Shown piece by piece: positions 32,714-41,404 of a DNA stretch of 64,000 bases (positions within the stretch are counted from its first letter, which is position 1; the number at the start of each line of letters is the position of its first letter). The DNA comes from Bacteroidota bacterium (GTDB taxonomy: Bacteria > Bacteroidota > Bacteroidia > Chitinophagales > Chitinophagaceae), in contig JAEYWX010000023.1 in the NCBI GenBank assembly GCA_023428755.1, positions 62,001-126,000 of the forward strand. Reading direction: 5' to 3'. The notes beneath the pieces are model-generated. The model was not told the DNA's origin and ran no database searches. It saw only the letters and a list, made by a program, of their open reading frames with translations. A program made the translations under genes and the position numbers.

Positions 32714-34237
32714 ATGAGTGAACAAACAATAAAAACATTAGGTGAATTAAAGAAAAGCGGTTATCAATCGAAAAGCATCAAAGAAGAAGTACGGCAAAAC
32801 TTAATTGCAAAACTGCAACAAAAGGAAAATGTATTTCACGGTATATTGGGATACGAAGATTCAGTGATTCCTGATGTGGAGAGGGCATTGTTATCGAGAC
32901 ATAATATTTTATTTCTTGGTTTACGTGGACAGGCAAAAACAAGAATGGCCCGCTTAATGACGGAGTTGCTCGATGAATACATTCCCGTTGTGGCAGGAAG
33001 TGAAGTAAACGATGATCCGTTTCATCCCATCTCTCATTTTGCAAAAGAACTCATTGCAGAAAAAGGCGATGCTACGCCCATTGAATGGATCCATCGTTCA
33101 AAACGCTATGGTGAAAAATTAGCGACACCTGATGTAAGCGTGGCCGATCTCATTGGTGATATTGATCCCATCAAAGCCGCCAATCTCAAGTTAAGTTTTG
33201 CAGATGAACGGGTGATCCATTACGGGATTATTCCACGCAGCAACCGTTGTGTATTTGTGATCAATGAAATTCCCGATCTGCAGGCACGCATCCAGGTATC
33301 GTTGTTCAACATTTTGGAAGAAGGTGATGTGCAGATACGTGGTTTCAAACTTCGCTTGCCTCTCGATATCCTTTTTGTGTTTACAGCCAATCCGGAAGAT
33401 TATACCAATCGAGGATCAATTGTTACACCGTTGAAAGATCGTATCGAAAGCCAGATCCTCACACACTATCCCAAAACAATTGAAACAGGTTTGGCAATTA
33501 CGGAACAGGAAGCAGCGATTCATCCCGAGCAGGCCAAGAAAGTTGAGATCAGCGATTTAATGAAACGCATTATTGAACAGGTTGCATTTGAAGCACGTAA
33601 CAGTGAGTACGTTGATAAGAAGAGTGGGGTTAGTGCAAGGCTCACTATTTCTGCTTATGAAAATGCAGTGAGTACTGCTGAGCTGCGTGCCATCCAAAAC
33701 AAAGAAAAAAGCACACAGGTATGGATGAGCGATTTGATCGGTGTAATTCCATCCATTACCGGAAAAATTGAATTGGTGTATGAAGGAGAACAGGAGGGGC
33801 CATACCAGGTAGCATTTCACTTGCTCGACAAAGCGATCCGCTCACAGTTTCTTCAATACTTTCCCAACCCTGAACAAATTAAAAAACGTCGGCAGGAAGC
33901 AACAGCCGACAATCCTTACAAATCGATCAGCAATTGGTTTGATAAAGGCAACCAGTTAAGCCTGTTGATGAATACAAAAGATGAAGACAAGATTCAACAG
34001 TTGTACAGTGTTGATGGATTGTATCCGCTGGTGAAAAAATATTTCAAAGGCGCTAATGAAAAGCAGTCAGCGTTATTGATGGAATTTGTGCTGCACGGAT
34101 TAGCGGCTTACTCCATCATCAGTAAAAAAGTAGTGGAAGGCCGGATTGAGTTCAACGATCTGATGGGCAGTATCATTAATCTCAATACCAACCGAAGTGA
34201 TGAAGAAGAAGATTTTGACGGCGAAGATTTTACGTAA
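32714..34237 (+). CDS. MoxR/ChlI-type AAA+ ATPase
   Basis: A 507-residue AAA+ protein. Walker A is GLRGQAKT (about residues 75-82), Walker B is VFVINEI with Asn before Glu instead of Asp, and sensor-1 text LFVFTANPEDYTNR follows. The C-terminal 170 residues are helical and end in an acidic tail (NRSDEEEDFDGEDF). Family names used for such proteins include magnesium chelatase, but no other chlorophyll or cobalamin genes are present, so that name would mislead. Partner: the upstream VWA protein. Confidence 0.88.
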   Translation: MSEQTIKTLGELKKSGYQSKSIKEEVRQNLIAKLQQKENVFHGILGYEDSVIPDVERALLSRHNILFLGLRGQAKTRMARLMTELLDEYIPVVAGSEVNDDPFHPISHFAKELIAEKGDATPIEWIHRSKRYGEKLATPDVSVADLIGDIDPIKAANLKLSFADERVIHYGIIPRSNRCVFVINEIPDLQARIQVSLFNILEEGDVQIRGFKLRLPLDILFVFTANPEDYTNRGSIVTPLKDRIESQILTHYPKTIETGLAITEQEAAIHPEQAKKVEISDLMKRIIEQVAFEARNSEYVDKKSGVSARLTISAYENAVSTAELRAIQNKEKSTQVWMSDLIGVIPSITGKIELVYEGEQEGPYQVAFHLLDKAIRSQFLQYFPNPEQIKKRRQEATADNPYKSISNWFDKGNQLSLLMNTKDEDKIQQLYSVDGLYPLVKKYFKGANEKQSALLMEFVLHGLAAYSIISKKVVEGRIEFNDLMGSIINLNTNRSDEEEDFDGEDFT

Positions 34238-34278
34238 AAAAATGCTGGTGTCGAATGATACCAGCATTTTTGTTTTGA
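34238..34278. terminator. bidirectional terminator
   Basis: A 15-bp stem, AAAAATGCTGGTGTC with GATACCAGCATTTTT (one G-T pair) and a GAAT loop, separates the convergent AAA+ and M90 genes; T-rich tails occur on both sides. Confidence 0.92.
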
Positions 34279-34279
34279 G

Positions 34280-34918
34280 TTACATCACTGCAGGGTCCTG
34301 ATTTAGTACAAGACAAATACTGTTGTACAAATGCGGGTATTGTGCTTTCAGCTCAACCGGTTTTTCAAAAAACAGTTCGATCGAGGTAGCCCAGAATTCA
34401 TTTTTATTGCTGAGTGCATTGGCATCGAAGAGATGACTGGTGTTCTTTTTTTCTTTCCGCAATACTTCATCATCAATACGATCGTAATGTTCAAAATCTT
34501 CTTTGAATGTATTGCTGCGTTTTGGATTGCGAAATAAGTATTGCACCTGCAGGGCATGCGCCATTTCGTGCAGGCCCACATTTTTTCCATCCACCGGATT
34601 TTGATAATCTTCAAAAAAATGTTTCCAGGATAGTGTAATGGATCGACCCTGTACATTGCCCACCAGCACACGCAACGGATCGTACGCAATGTATTCTTCC
34701 GGATGAATAATGATATTCCTGAAATGCGGCAGCAGATAATCTTTCAGCCCAAATGTGATCTGCACAGCGGCTGCAGAAACAAGAATGGGCATTTCACGGT
34801 AGCCTTTCGGTGAATAAATATAAAAATCTTTTGTGCGGATAAAACGTTGTACCCGTTCTGCAAACATCACCTGGTCTTCGATGCCCAGCTTTTGAAAATA
34901 GGGGTTGTATTTTTGCAT
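34280..34918 (-). CDS. M90/MtfA-like zinc peptidase, catalytic part
   Basis: The 212-residue frame holds the catalytic domain of an MtfA-like (M90) zinc metallopeptidase: GLHEMAHAL (HExxH, about residue 117) and a downstream third ligand in NEFWATSIELFF. Family members in this phylum usually begin with a membrane segment, which is missing here but is present in the overlapping upstream frame (34867-35307). One extra A in the A5 tract at 34910-34914 would join the two frames into one protein of about 340 residues. Real frameshift, sequencing error or two genes cannot be decided from this alone. Confidence 0.8.
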   Translation of the reverse strand: MQKYNPYFQKLGIEDQVMFAERVQRFIRTKDFYIYSPKGYREMPILVSAAAVQITFGLKDYLLPHFRNIIIHPEEYIAYDPLRVLVGNVQGRSITLSWKHFFEDYQNPVDGKNVGLHEMAHALQVQYLFRNPKRSNTFKEDFEHYDRIDDEVLRKEKKNTSHLFDANALSNKNEFWATSIELFFEKPVELKAQYPHLYNSICLVLNQDPAVM

Positions 34919-35307
34919 ACACGGTGAACTTCTTCGGTACTGAATTTCAAGGTATGGCCGGGATAAGTGTGGCAGGTAATACCTCCTTCCAATTCGTTGG
35001 TGAGTATAGGAGCTGCATACTGCCGTTCAGCTTTGTGTTTTTTCATTTGACGGAATACAACAATGCCAATAAAAAGGAAGAATAAGATAAACGGCACCGG
35101 CATTTCATCATTGGAATAGCTCTTTGCATTTTCTACATCTTGTTCTGACTCCTCTGTTGTGTAAGATTTGTAAACCGAATCGATCAGTTGCTGTTGCGCC
35201 ACTGGTCCTTTCAGTGAATCGGGCAATGCATTGTATTCTTCCAGTGTATAAACAGTGAAAGTGGAGTCTTTATAAGTAAGCGTAACAGTAATGGAATCCT
35301 GCGGCAT
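34867..35307 (-). CDS. N-terminal membrane part of the M90 peptidase gene
   Basis: This 146-residue frame starts with a soluble segment (SITVTLTYKDSTFTVYTLEE), has one membrane helix (PVPFILFFLFIGIVVFRQM, about residues 70-88) and ends in the sequence TEEVHRVCKN before diverging from peptidase text. After VCK the other frame continues as YNPYFQKLG, the expected start of an MtfA core. I read it as the 5' part of the split peptidase gene. It starts two bases after the DUF2130 stop codon. If intact as drawn, it would be a small anchored protein of unknown role. Confidence 0.6.
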   Translation of the reverse strand: MPQDSITVTLTYKDSTFTVYTLEEYNALPDSLKGPVAQQQLIDSVYKSYTTEESEQDVENAKSYSNDEMPVPFILFFLFIGIVVFRQMKKHKAERQYAAPILTNELEGGITCHTYPGHTLKFSTEEVHRVCKNTTPIFKSWASKTR

Positions 35308-35309
35308 AA

Positions 35310-36503
35310 TTAATCGTCGGTTAGCAGATCGTTGTCTTCCAGCAAATTGATGTTTACATCCGATCCGGCAATTCCTTCAACCGATCCACGGATATGAGCG
35401 GCATTGAGTAATACTTTTTCTAATTGTTTCTCCCGTTGCTTCCAGAGTTTTTCCATGGCATCACGTTCTTTTTGAATGGAGATCTTCATGCTCATAAAAC
35501 CTTCACGGATGGCTTTCCATTGTTCTGCAAATTCATTACCAGTTAAGTAATCGTACAGCATGTGCATTTTTTCACCTTTGTTTTCCTGCCCGGTGGTGGC
35601 CTGTGCAATACGTACAATACCATCACGCAGCACATACGTAAGTGCTTTTACTTCTGCAAAACTGCAGATCCATACGCCCTCTTTTTCACCAAAGCGATCC
35701 ATGCCCTTGGGCATTGCCTGTGTTACAATCACTGCTATATCCGCTGCCTGGCTGCGCATATCAGCTTTTAATTTTTCGATCCATTGTTCCGAAAAATCTT
35801 TGGTGCGTTTGCTTTCAAAAATAATTTTACCACATTCCTGTCCGTATTTATTCCGCACTACCAACATGCAATCGGCACCTTTTACACCTTTGCCCACTTC
35901 TTCAATTGTATCATAGGGAAACGATTGCCGTAACAGATCTTCCAGCATCAGCTCCTGTACTTCACCCTGCAGTTGCATGGAGCCCTGTTCTGATTTGCGT
36001 TTCATTTCATCCACCAGCTTTTTCTGCGCTTCCAGTTTTTCTTCCAGCTCTTTGTTCTTCAGTTGATATTCCGTTTCACGCAGTGAAATTTTTTCTGCTT
36101 CTTCTTTGCGAATAATATCGGCTAACTTATTCCGCTCTTCCAGTAACATTTTTTGCAGTTGCAGTTCCAGTTCCTGTTCTTTGGACAGCAGCGCCTGTTC
36201 TTTTTTCAAAAACTCCAGTTCTTTTTCACGAGCCAGCCTTAGTTTTTCCTGTGTGTCTTTATTATTTGCTTCCAGCAACCGCAGTTTATTTTCAAAATCG
36301 GAAGCAATGGATTTGCGAATCGTTTCTTCAGCTTCCTGTTGCGTTTTCTTTTTTTCCTCCTGTAATAGCACATCAAATTTCTGCTGCTGCTGCTTTTGCC
36401 ATTCGGTCATTTTGCTGCGCAGCTCTTTCTGCACTTCCTCTCGGATGCTGTCGGTAGGTTCAAATTCGTGTCCACAGTTCGGGCATTTTATTTCGGTTGA
36501 CAT
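35310..36503 (-). CDS. DUF2130 coiled-coil protein with zinc finger
   Basis: A 397-residue DUF2130 protein. An N-terminal zinc ribbon half-site (CPNCGHEFE, residues 8-16) is followed by a long charged coiled coil (about residues 20-185), then a domain with VGKGVKGADCML and IIFESKRTKDF that looks like a restriction-endonuclease (PD-(D/E)XK) core. Such proteins may act on DNA; no activity is established to my knowledge. It heads a minus-strand run with the M90 peptidase genes. Confidence 0.88.
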   Translation of the reverse strand: MSTEIKCPNCGHEFEPTDSIREEVQKELRSKMTEWQKQQQQKFDVLLQEEKKKTQQEAEETIRKSIASDFENKLRLLEANNKDTQEKLRLAREKELEFLKKEQALLSKEQELELQLQKMLLEERNKLADIIRKEEAEKISLRETEYQLKNKELEEKLEAQKKLVDEMKRKSEQGSMQLQGEVQELMLEDLLRQSFPYDTIEEVGKGVKGADCMLVVRNKYGQECGKIIFESKRTKDFSEQWIEKLKADMRSQAADIAVIVTQAMPKGMDRFGEKEGVWICSFAEVKALTYVLRDGIVRIAQATTGQENKGEKMHMLYDYLTGNEFAEQWKAIREGFMSMKISIQKERDAMEKLWKQREKQLEKVLLNAAHIRGSVEGIAGSDVNINLLEDNDLLTDD

Positions 36504-36529
36504 ATGTTCTTTCTTTTTGCAAGTTTACG

Positions 36530-37135
36530 TTAACGCTTGAATAGTTTCATAAAGGAAAAATCTTTTTGAGTGGTGATGAGGTACATGCCTACATCTGCAA
36601 TGGTTTTTAGCAGTAAAAAAACCACACTGGTAGCAAGGCCAAAAAAGGAAGGCATCAGGATCATTAAGTGCATAGGAATAGTGCGCAGATAAGGGAGGAT
36701 AAATATTTTTCCAACATTTACTTTTTTTGAATCAGCGTTTGGGTTTTTGCGCATTTGCATCATAATACCTTCCGTAACAAAAATGCCAGTTGCTATCAGT
36801 AGAAATGAATAATTGATAAGTTCGCCATTACTGGACATTAAAAAAATGGCATACATCAAATGAAAGAATCCGTAATGTAAAAGAAAAAACCAGGCTACGC
36901 CGGCCATATTCGCCTTGCTGATGGGTTTGTTATTCATTTTCAGACTGCTTTGGTCGGGATTTTTGATGCGTAGTAAATCAAAAAAATTAAACAAACCAAT
37001 CAGTACACTTTGTATCCAGTATATCCAGACAATGGTATTAAATTCAGCAGGGTTTTGCAGGTAATAATAAATCAGGTACCCGTTCATCAAAAGCAGGAAC
37101 CAGAACTCGGGGTCTTTAAAGCTACGTTGCAGCAA
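36530..37135 (-). CDS. DUF6498 membrane protein
   Basis: A 201-residue membrane protein with about five hydrophobic segments and no signal peptide; the layout and the N-terminal PEFWFLLLMNGYLIYYYL fit DUF6498. The function is unknown. It ends 26 bases before the DUF2130 start, on the same strand. The lysine-rich loop KIKNPDQSS type region and the HYGFFHLMYAIF segment are notable but not diagnostic. Confidence 0.7.
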   Translation of the reverse strand: MLQRSFKDPEFWFLLLMNGYLIYYYLQNPAEFNTIVWIYWIQSVLIGLFNFFDLLRIKNPDQSSLKMNNKPISKANMAGVAWFFLLHYGFFHLMYAIFLMSSNGELINYSFLLIATGIFVTEGIMMQMRKNPNADSKKVNVGKIFILPYLRTIPMHLMILMPSFFGLATSVVFLLLKTIADVGMYLITTQKDFSFMKLFKR

Positions 37136-37300
37136 GGTTGGTAATTTTCACTCAAATTAATCAACTCCCGGTACAAAGAAAGCAGGTTTTCAGTCTATTT
37201 ACTAACAGTATAAATCGTACCTTTAAGGCGATAAAATAAAACATCCAGGTCATACTCATTTACCGCAGGCGAAGCCTGTTTTTTTGAATATCTTTATTCC

Positions 37301-38515
37301 ATGCGATCCATCGAAGATTCACAGCTTTTCCAAACGATTTTTGACCATGCCAGTATCGGAATTATTGTTGTTGACCAACGTGCCGAAATTATTTCCATGA
37401 ACAGTTTTGCATTGCTTCAGTTTGGCTATGCAGAGCGGGAAGAGGTGTTGGGAAAAAAAATTGAATTGCTGATTCCGGCCCGTTTTCATCACCGGCACGA
37501 AAAGCACAGGGATGGGTACATGCACGATCCCAAGAGCCGGCCGATGGGGATTGGATTGGATCTATATGCAATAAAGAAAGACGGGAGCGAGTTTCCGGTA
37601 GAGATCAGCCTTGGAAATTATTTTATTGAGGGAAGCAAATTTGTGGTAGCTTTTGTAAACGATATTACACTTCGCAAAGAAGCGGAAAATGTAATTATCC
37701 GGTTGAACGAAGAGCTGGAGCAAAAGGTAGAAGACCGAACTATTTCCCTGCAGGAAACGGTGGATAAACTCAACGAACAAATCAGGGAAACGGAAGAGAA
37801 AGATAAAGAATTGCGTGCTGCACTTGATAAGGAAAAAGAATTGGGTGAACTGAAATCGAGATTTGTTTCTGTTGCATCACATGAGTTTCGTACACCGCTC
37901 AGCACTGTTCTTTCAAGTGTGTACTTGTTACAGAAATATACAAGTGCCGAAGACCAGCCCAAACGGGAAAAGCATATTCAGCGTATCATTTCATCAGTAA
38001 ACCTGCTCACTGATATTTTGAACGACTTTTTGAGTGTTGGTAAAATTGAAGAAGGAAAGATACAGGCACGGTTCAGCCGGTTTGACCTTAAGAAAAATAT
38101 CACCGAAACAATTGCAGAAATGCAGAGTGTGAGTAAGGCAGGGCAGCAGATCAAATATGCGCATGCTGGCGAAACAGAAGTGGAGCTTGATCCTGGCATG
38201 TTTAAACATATCAGTTTAAATTTACTGTCGAACGCTATTAAATTTTCGCCTGAAAATTCAGTGATTGAGATTCACTCGTCTGTAACAGACAAACAAATTG
38301 AAATGCGGGTGAAGGACAGTGGTATTGGCATTTCTAAAGAAGACCAGGCGCATTTGTTTGAACGCTTTTTCAGAGCAACCAATGCCATCAACATCCAGGG
38401 TACGGGACTGGGACTGCACATTGTATCGAAGTATGCGGAGTTGATGAATGGACGTATCTTTTGTAAAAGTGAAACTGATAAGGGAACAGAGTTTACAATT
38501 TTATTTCAAAAATAA
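37301..38515 (+). CDS. PAS-domain sensor histidine kinase
   Basis: A 404-residue cytosolic kinase. PAS domain at about residues 8-130, coiled coil at 130-187, HisKA with the phospho-accepting H194 in SHEFRTPL, and HATPase with DSGIGIS and GTGLGLHIV. It lacks membrane segments. The PAS sequence RHHRHEKHRDGYM followed by MGIGLDLYAIKKDGSEFPVEI aligns in general outline with FixL-type PAS domains, but an Arg stands where the FixL haem-ligand His would align, so haem binding is not supported. It is 89 bases upstream of the REC-CRP regulator gene, its probable partner. Confidence 0.93.
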   Translation: MRSIEDSQLFQTIFDHASIGIIVVDQRAEIISMNSFALLQFGYAEREEVLGKKIELLIPARFHHRHEKHRDGYMHDPKSRPMGIGLDLYAIKKDGSEFPVEISLGNYFIEGSKFVVAFVNDITLRKEAENVIIRLNEELEQKVEDRTISLQETVDKLNEQIRETEEKDKELRAALDKEKELGELKSRFVSVASHEFRTPLSTVLSSVYLLQKYTSAEDQPKREKHIQRIISSVNLLTDILNDFLSVGKIEEGKIQARFSRFDLKKNITETIAEMQSVSKAGQQIKYAHAGETEVELDPGMFKHISLNLLSNAIKFSPENSVIEIHSSVTDKQIEMRVKDSGIGISKEDQAHLFERFFRATNAINIQGTGLGLHIVSKYAELMNGRIFCKSETDKGTEFTILFQK

Positions 38516-38604
38516 ATCAGTCAACAGAACCTCAACTACAACCAGGACGAAGCACATGGAATTCAGTTACTGATACGCCATGTGATATAAAACGAAATGA
38601 ACAC

Positions 38605-39660
38605 ATGAGAAAAATTCTTTTGATCGAAGACAACGACGACATCAGGGAAAATACCGCTGAGATATTGGAACTGGCAAACTATAAAGTAGTAACGGCCCCC
38701 AATGGGAAGTTGGGAATTGAAACAGCACTTACCGAACAGCCCGATCTCATCGTTTGTGATATTATGATGCCGGTACTGGATGGGTATGGCGTGTTGCATA
38801 CACTGCACAAAAACGAATCGGTAAAAAATATTCCGTTTATTTTTCTTACGGCCAAGACCGAACGCAGCGATCTGCGACGTGGTATGGAGTTAGGTGCCGA
38901 TGATTATATTACCAAACCTTTCAGCGGAACTGAATTACTCAATGCCATTGAAGGACGGTTAAAGAAAGCCGATCTGTTGAAGGAAGAATATACATCTGGG
39001 TTGGATGGCATGAGTAAGCTGCTGGCTGCAACAGGATCGAAAGATGCCTTGGAATCATTAACCACCGACCGTGACATTAACAAATACAAAAAGAAGCAAA
39101 CTGTTTACAACGAAGGCAACCGTGCCGCTCGTTTGTTTTATGTGGTAAAAGGAAAAGTAAAAACTTTTAAAACAAATGATGATGGTAAAGAACTGGTTGT
39201 TGGATTGTATAACGAGGGCGATTTCTTAGGCTATGTTGCATTGCTGGAAGGAGGATCGTACAAAGAAACGGCTGAAGCAATGGAAGACAGTGAGCTGGCG
39301 ATTATTCCCAAAGCTGATTTTGATGAACTGATGCACAGTAACAGCCAGGTGTCGCAGAAATTTATTCAGCTGCTGGCAAAGAATGTAGCTGAGAAAGAAG
39401 ATCATTTGCTGGGGCTTGCCTATAATTCGCTCCGTAAAAAAGTGGCGGATGCATTGATCAGCCTGCAGAAAAAATACCAGACAGGCGAAGGTCATTTTTC
39501 CATTAACATCAGCCGTGAAAACCTGGCCAGCATTGCGGGCACAGCTACTGAGTCGCTCATTCGTACGTTAGGTGATTTCCGTTCCGAAAAATTAATTGAT
39601 ATCAAAGACGGGCATATTATTATTCTCAACGAAAAGAAGCTGGAAAATCTGCTCAATTAA
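38605..39660 (+). CDS. REC-CRP/FNR fusion response regulator
   Basis: A 351-residue fusion: REC domain (about 1-125) with phospho-acceptor D52 in CDIMMP, a cyclic-nucleotide-type sensor domain (about 150-245) and a CRP/FNR winged helix (about 260-350). The recognition helix reads TESLIRTLGDF, so the Glu and Arg that read TGA in FNR/CRP operators are kept (the Ser of FNR is Ile). No FNR-type cysteine cluster is present, so the signal should come through the kinase. It is the best candidate to bind the TGA-N6-TCA sites between 40 and 61.5 kb. Confidence 0.92.
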   Translation: MRKILLIEDNDDIRENTAEILELANYKVVTAPNGKLGIETALTEQPDLIVCDIMMPVLDGYGVLHTLHKNESVKNIPFIFLTAKTERSDLRRGMELGADDYITKPFSGTELLNAIEGRLKKADLLKEEYTSGLDGMSKLLAATGSKDALESLTTDRDINKYKKKQTVYNEGNRAARLFYVVKGKVKTFKTNDDGKELVVGLYNEGDFLGYVALLEGGSYKETAEAMEDSELAIIPKADFDELMHSNSQVSQKFIQLLAKNVAEKEDHLLGLAYNSLRKKVADALISLQKKYQTGEGHFSINISRENLASIAGTATESLIRTLGDFRSEKLIDIKDGHIIILNEKKLENLLN

Positions 39661-39675
39661 AATGTACTCAAATAA

Positions 39676-39724
39676 AGAACGGCATCTGTTACAAACCTGT
39701 AAACAGATGCCGTTTTCTTTTCAC
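39676..39724. terminator. bidirectional terminator
   Basis: Stem AACGGCATCTGTT/AACAGATGCCGTT (13 bp) with an 11-base loop, then TTCTTTTC. It separates the regulator gene from the convergent coiled-coil gene. Confidence 0.9.
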
Positions 39725-39732
39725 CGTTGCTG

Positions 39733-40113
39733 TTATAAACTCTCTGCCAAATAATAATTGAAATCAGTTTTCAGTTTGCTGAACTGGCGTTCCACAATTT
39801 CCATATCCTTCTGCATCTTTTTTAATTTTTTCTGCAGTTCTTTCAGCATGCTTCCATCTTCATGGGTTTCTTTTGCAAGCAGGTGATCCAGCTCCTGGAT
39901 GTCCTGGCGCAGCATATTTACTGTATCATCTTCAGCTACAAATTTGTTCTGAAAATATTCAGCACGTTCCAGGAACTGCTCATCGGTATCATGCTGTAAT
40001 ACCTGCGACAAGCGGTTCTTCAAATGGTTGTTCTCCTGCTGAATAAAATGCAGGTAACGTTTCCACGTATCTGTTTCGTGACGGTATTGTAAAAATTTTT
40101 TATTGAGCGACAT
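39733..40113 (-). CDS. predicted coiled-coil protein
   Basis: A 126-residue protein (ATG 40113, MSLNKKF) with no recognised family. It is almost wholly charged helix and probably a coiled coil, judging from runs such as LKELQKKLKKMQKDMEIVERQ. There is no signal peptide. A TGATACCTGTCA dyad lies about 110 bases upstream, which would place it in the proposed regulon. An ATG 15 bases upstream (40128) is possible. Confidence 0.65.
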   Translation of the reverse strand: MSLNKKFLQYRHETDTWKRYLHFIQQENNHLKNRLSQVLQHDTDEQFLERAEYFQNKFVAEDDTVNMLRQDIQELDHLLAKETHEDGSMLKELQKKLKKMQKDMEIVERQFSKLKTDFNYYLAESL

Positions 40114-40218
40114 AACGAATGTGATCATTGTATTTCAGTGTGAACAAATGAGTCTCACTTAAAAGCAAAACTATATTTTGCAAGAGCCGTTGTAAAGAAC
40201 TGCCATCAATTTCGCTGC

Positions 40219-40230
40219 TGATACCTGTCA
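40219..40230. promoter_or_regulatory. FNR-like dyad TGATACCTGTCA
   Basis: TGA-N6-TCA form; centre about 111 bases before the coiled-coil gene start at 40113. The right half TGTCA matches the sites at 51276, 59098 and 61407. Confidence 0.4.
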
Positions 40231-40245
40231 TATACATGATTTTGG

Positions 40246-40953
40246 TCAGTGACATGATACCGGTGTTGCGCCCGCACCTGCCATTACCGGGCTGATGAAT
40301 GGAATACCAAGGTTCATCCCACGCAAAATCAGCAGCACAGCCATTGCCGTCATTAAATACGGAACAGCTTTTTTGATGGTTGAACGTACAGAAAAAGAAA
40401 GCCGATGCCCCACAATGGTCAACAACATCATCATGGGTAAAGTACCTGCACCAAAAGCACTCATGAACAATACACTGTTTTGCACTTCGTGAAAATTTAA
40501 CGAAGCAGCCAGGGCCACATACACCATTCCGCAGGGGAGCAGTCCATTGATCATTCCAAACAAGAGGAATAGTTCTTTTTTATCTGTGTGCAACAAACGG
40601 ATCATAAGCTGCTGAACAGTTGTGTGCAGTTTGCTGATCCACTTGGGTTGCCATGTTTTACGCAACACATAATAATGAACAATAAACGCAAGAATCACAG
40701 CGCCTGTAATGATCGATAACCATTGTTGCAAACCGGCAATGTATAAGCCACGACCGGCAAGCCCAAATGCCCCACCAAACAAGGCATAGGTAACAATGCG
40801 TCCTGTATTATACATCAGTGCAGCAAAGCGTTGTTGCCAAACAGGTAAGTGTTGTACGGGTAATGCAAGTGCAAGCGGTCCGCACATGCCTATGCAATGC
40901 AGGCTGCTGAATGCTCCCAGTATCAAACCTCCTGTAATTGCTTCTGTGATCAT
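40246..40953 (-). CDS. SafE/DsbD-like membrane protein in the cco cluster
   Basis: A 235-residue protein of the sulfite exporter TauE/SafE-like (COG2836, cytochrome biogenesis) type with about six membrane segments. HCIGMCGP near residue 19 is the family motif and GLLPCGMVYVALA is its repeat-half counterpart, which suggest copper or thiol handling. It ends the cbb3 cluster and overlaps the ccoH stop/start by four bases, so they are translationally coupled. It may help copper delivery to the oxidase; that role is inferred. Confidence 0.88.
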   Translation of the reverse strand: MITEAITGGLILGAFSSLHCIGMCGPLALALPVQHLPVWQQRFAALMYNTGRIVTYALFGGAFGLAGRGLYIAGLQQWLSIITGAVILAFIVHYYVLRKTWQPKWISKLHTTVQQLMIRLLHTDKKELFLLFGMINGLLPCGMVYVALAASLNFHEVQNSVLFMSAFGAGTLPMMMLLTIVGHRLSFSVRSTIKKAVPYLMTAMAVLLILRGMNLGIPFISPVMAGAGATPVSCH

Positions 40954-41393
40954 TTGATAGTGATTCGTTGTTCAGTATAATAGGTTTGATCATTTGCCTG
41001 CCACCTGATCTTTGCCAGGTAACCTGCGGCTGCTATTGTTTTAGTAGGAATGAATTGCTTGCCTTCTTCATTTACCGTTAACACAAGTTTGCGGTCGTTC
41101 TTATCTTCTGAAGGGCAGTACAGCCAAATAGAACCTGTTACAGCCTGCTGTTTCATTTCTTCCGGTAATTGAATGATGAGTTGATCATCTATTTGTTGAA
41201 TACTTACAGCCGTGCTTAATTGGTTGGCTTTGTTAGTGCCATCAATCACCTCCTGGTAAGCCAGTTCATCTTTGTAATATTCTTTGGTAACCAATTGAAA
41301 ATCGGTTTTTACAGCCTTGTACACCATTACAAAAATGAATACCACAAATGCAGAGAATGCAAGTGTAATTTTATGTCCCCAGTTAAATGTCAT
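40950..41393 (-). CDS. ccoH: cbb3 oxidase accessory protein CcoH/FixH
   Basis: A 147-residue FixH-family protein needed for assembly of cbb3 oxidase. One N-terminal membrane helix (ITLAFSAFVVFIFVMVYKAV, residues 9-28) is followed by DFQLV and KEYYKDELAYQ, the FixH hallmark, and a periplasmic beta domain. It lies between ccoG and the SafE-like gene; stop and start overlap with the latter. Confidence 0.92.
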   Translation of the reverse strand: MTFNWGHKITLAFSAFVVFIFVMVYKAVKTDFQLVTKEYYKDELAYQEVIDGTNKANQLSTAVSIQQIDDQLIIQLPEEMKQQAVTGSIWLYCPSEDKNDRKLVLTVNEEGKQFIPTKTIAAAGYLAKIRWQANDQTYYTEQRITIK

Positions 41394-41404
41394 GTCAAAT
41401 CGGT

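Noticed and set aside
32714..34237. Magnesium chelatase subunit of chlorophyll synthesis
   Set aside because: No tetrapyrrole genes in the window; it is a MoxR/ChlI-type AAA+ paired with a VWA protein.
34901..34920. Classical programmed -1 slippery site
   Set aside because: The tract C-AAAAA-T lacks the X-XXY-YYZ form; a lost base in the homopolymer explains it more simply.
37301..38515. Haem-binding FixL-type PAS domain
   Set aside because: Residue aligned with the FixL haem ligand is Arg, and the match is only in general outline.
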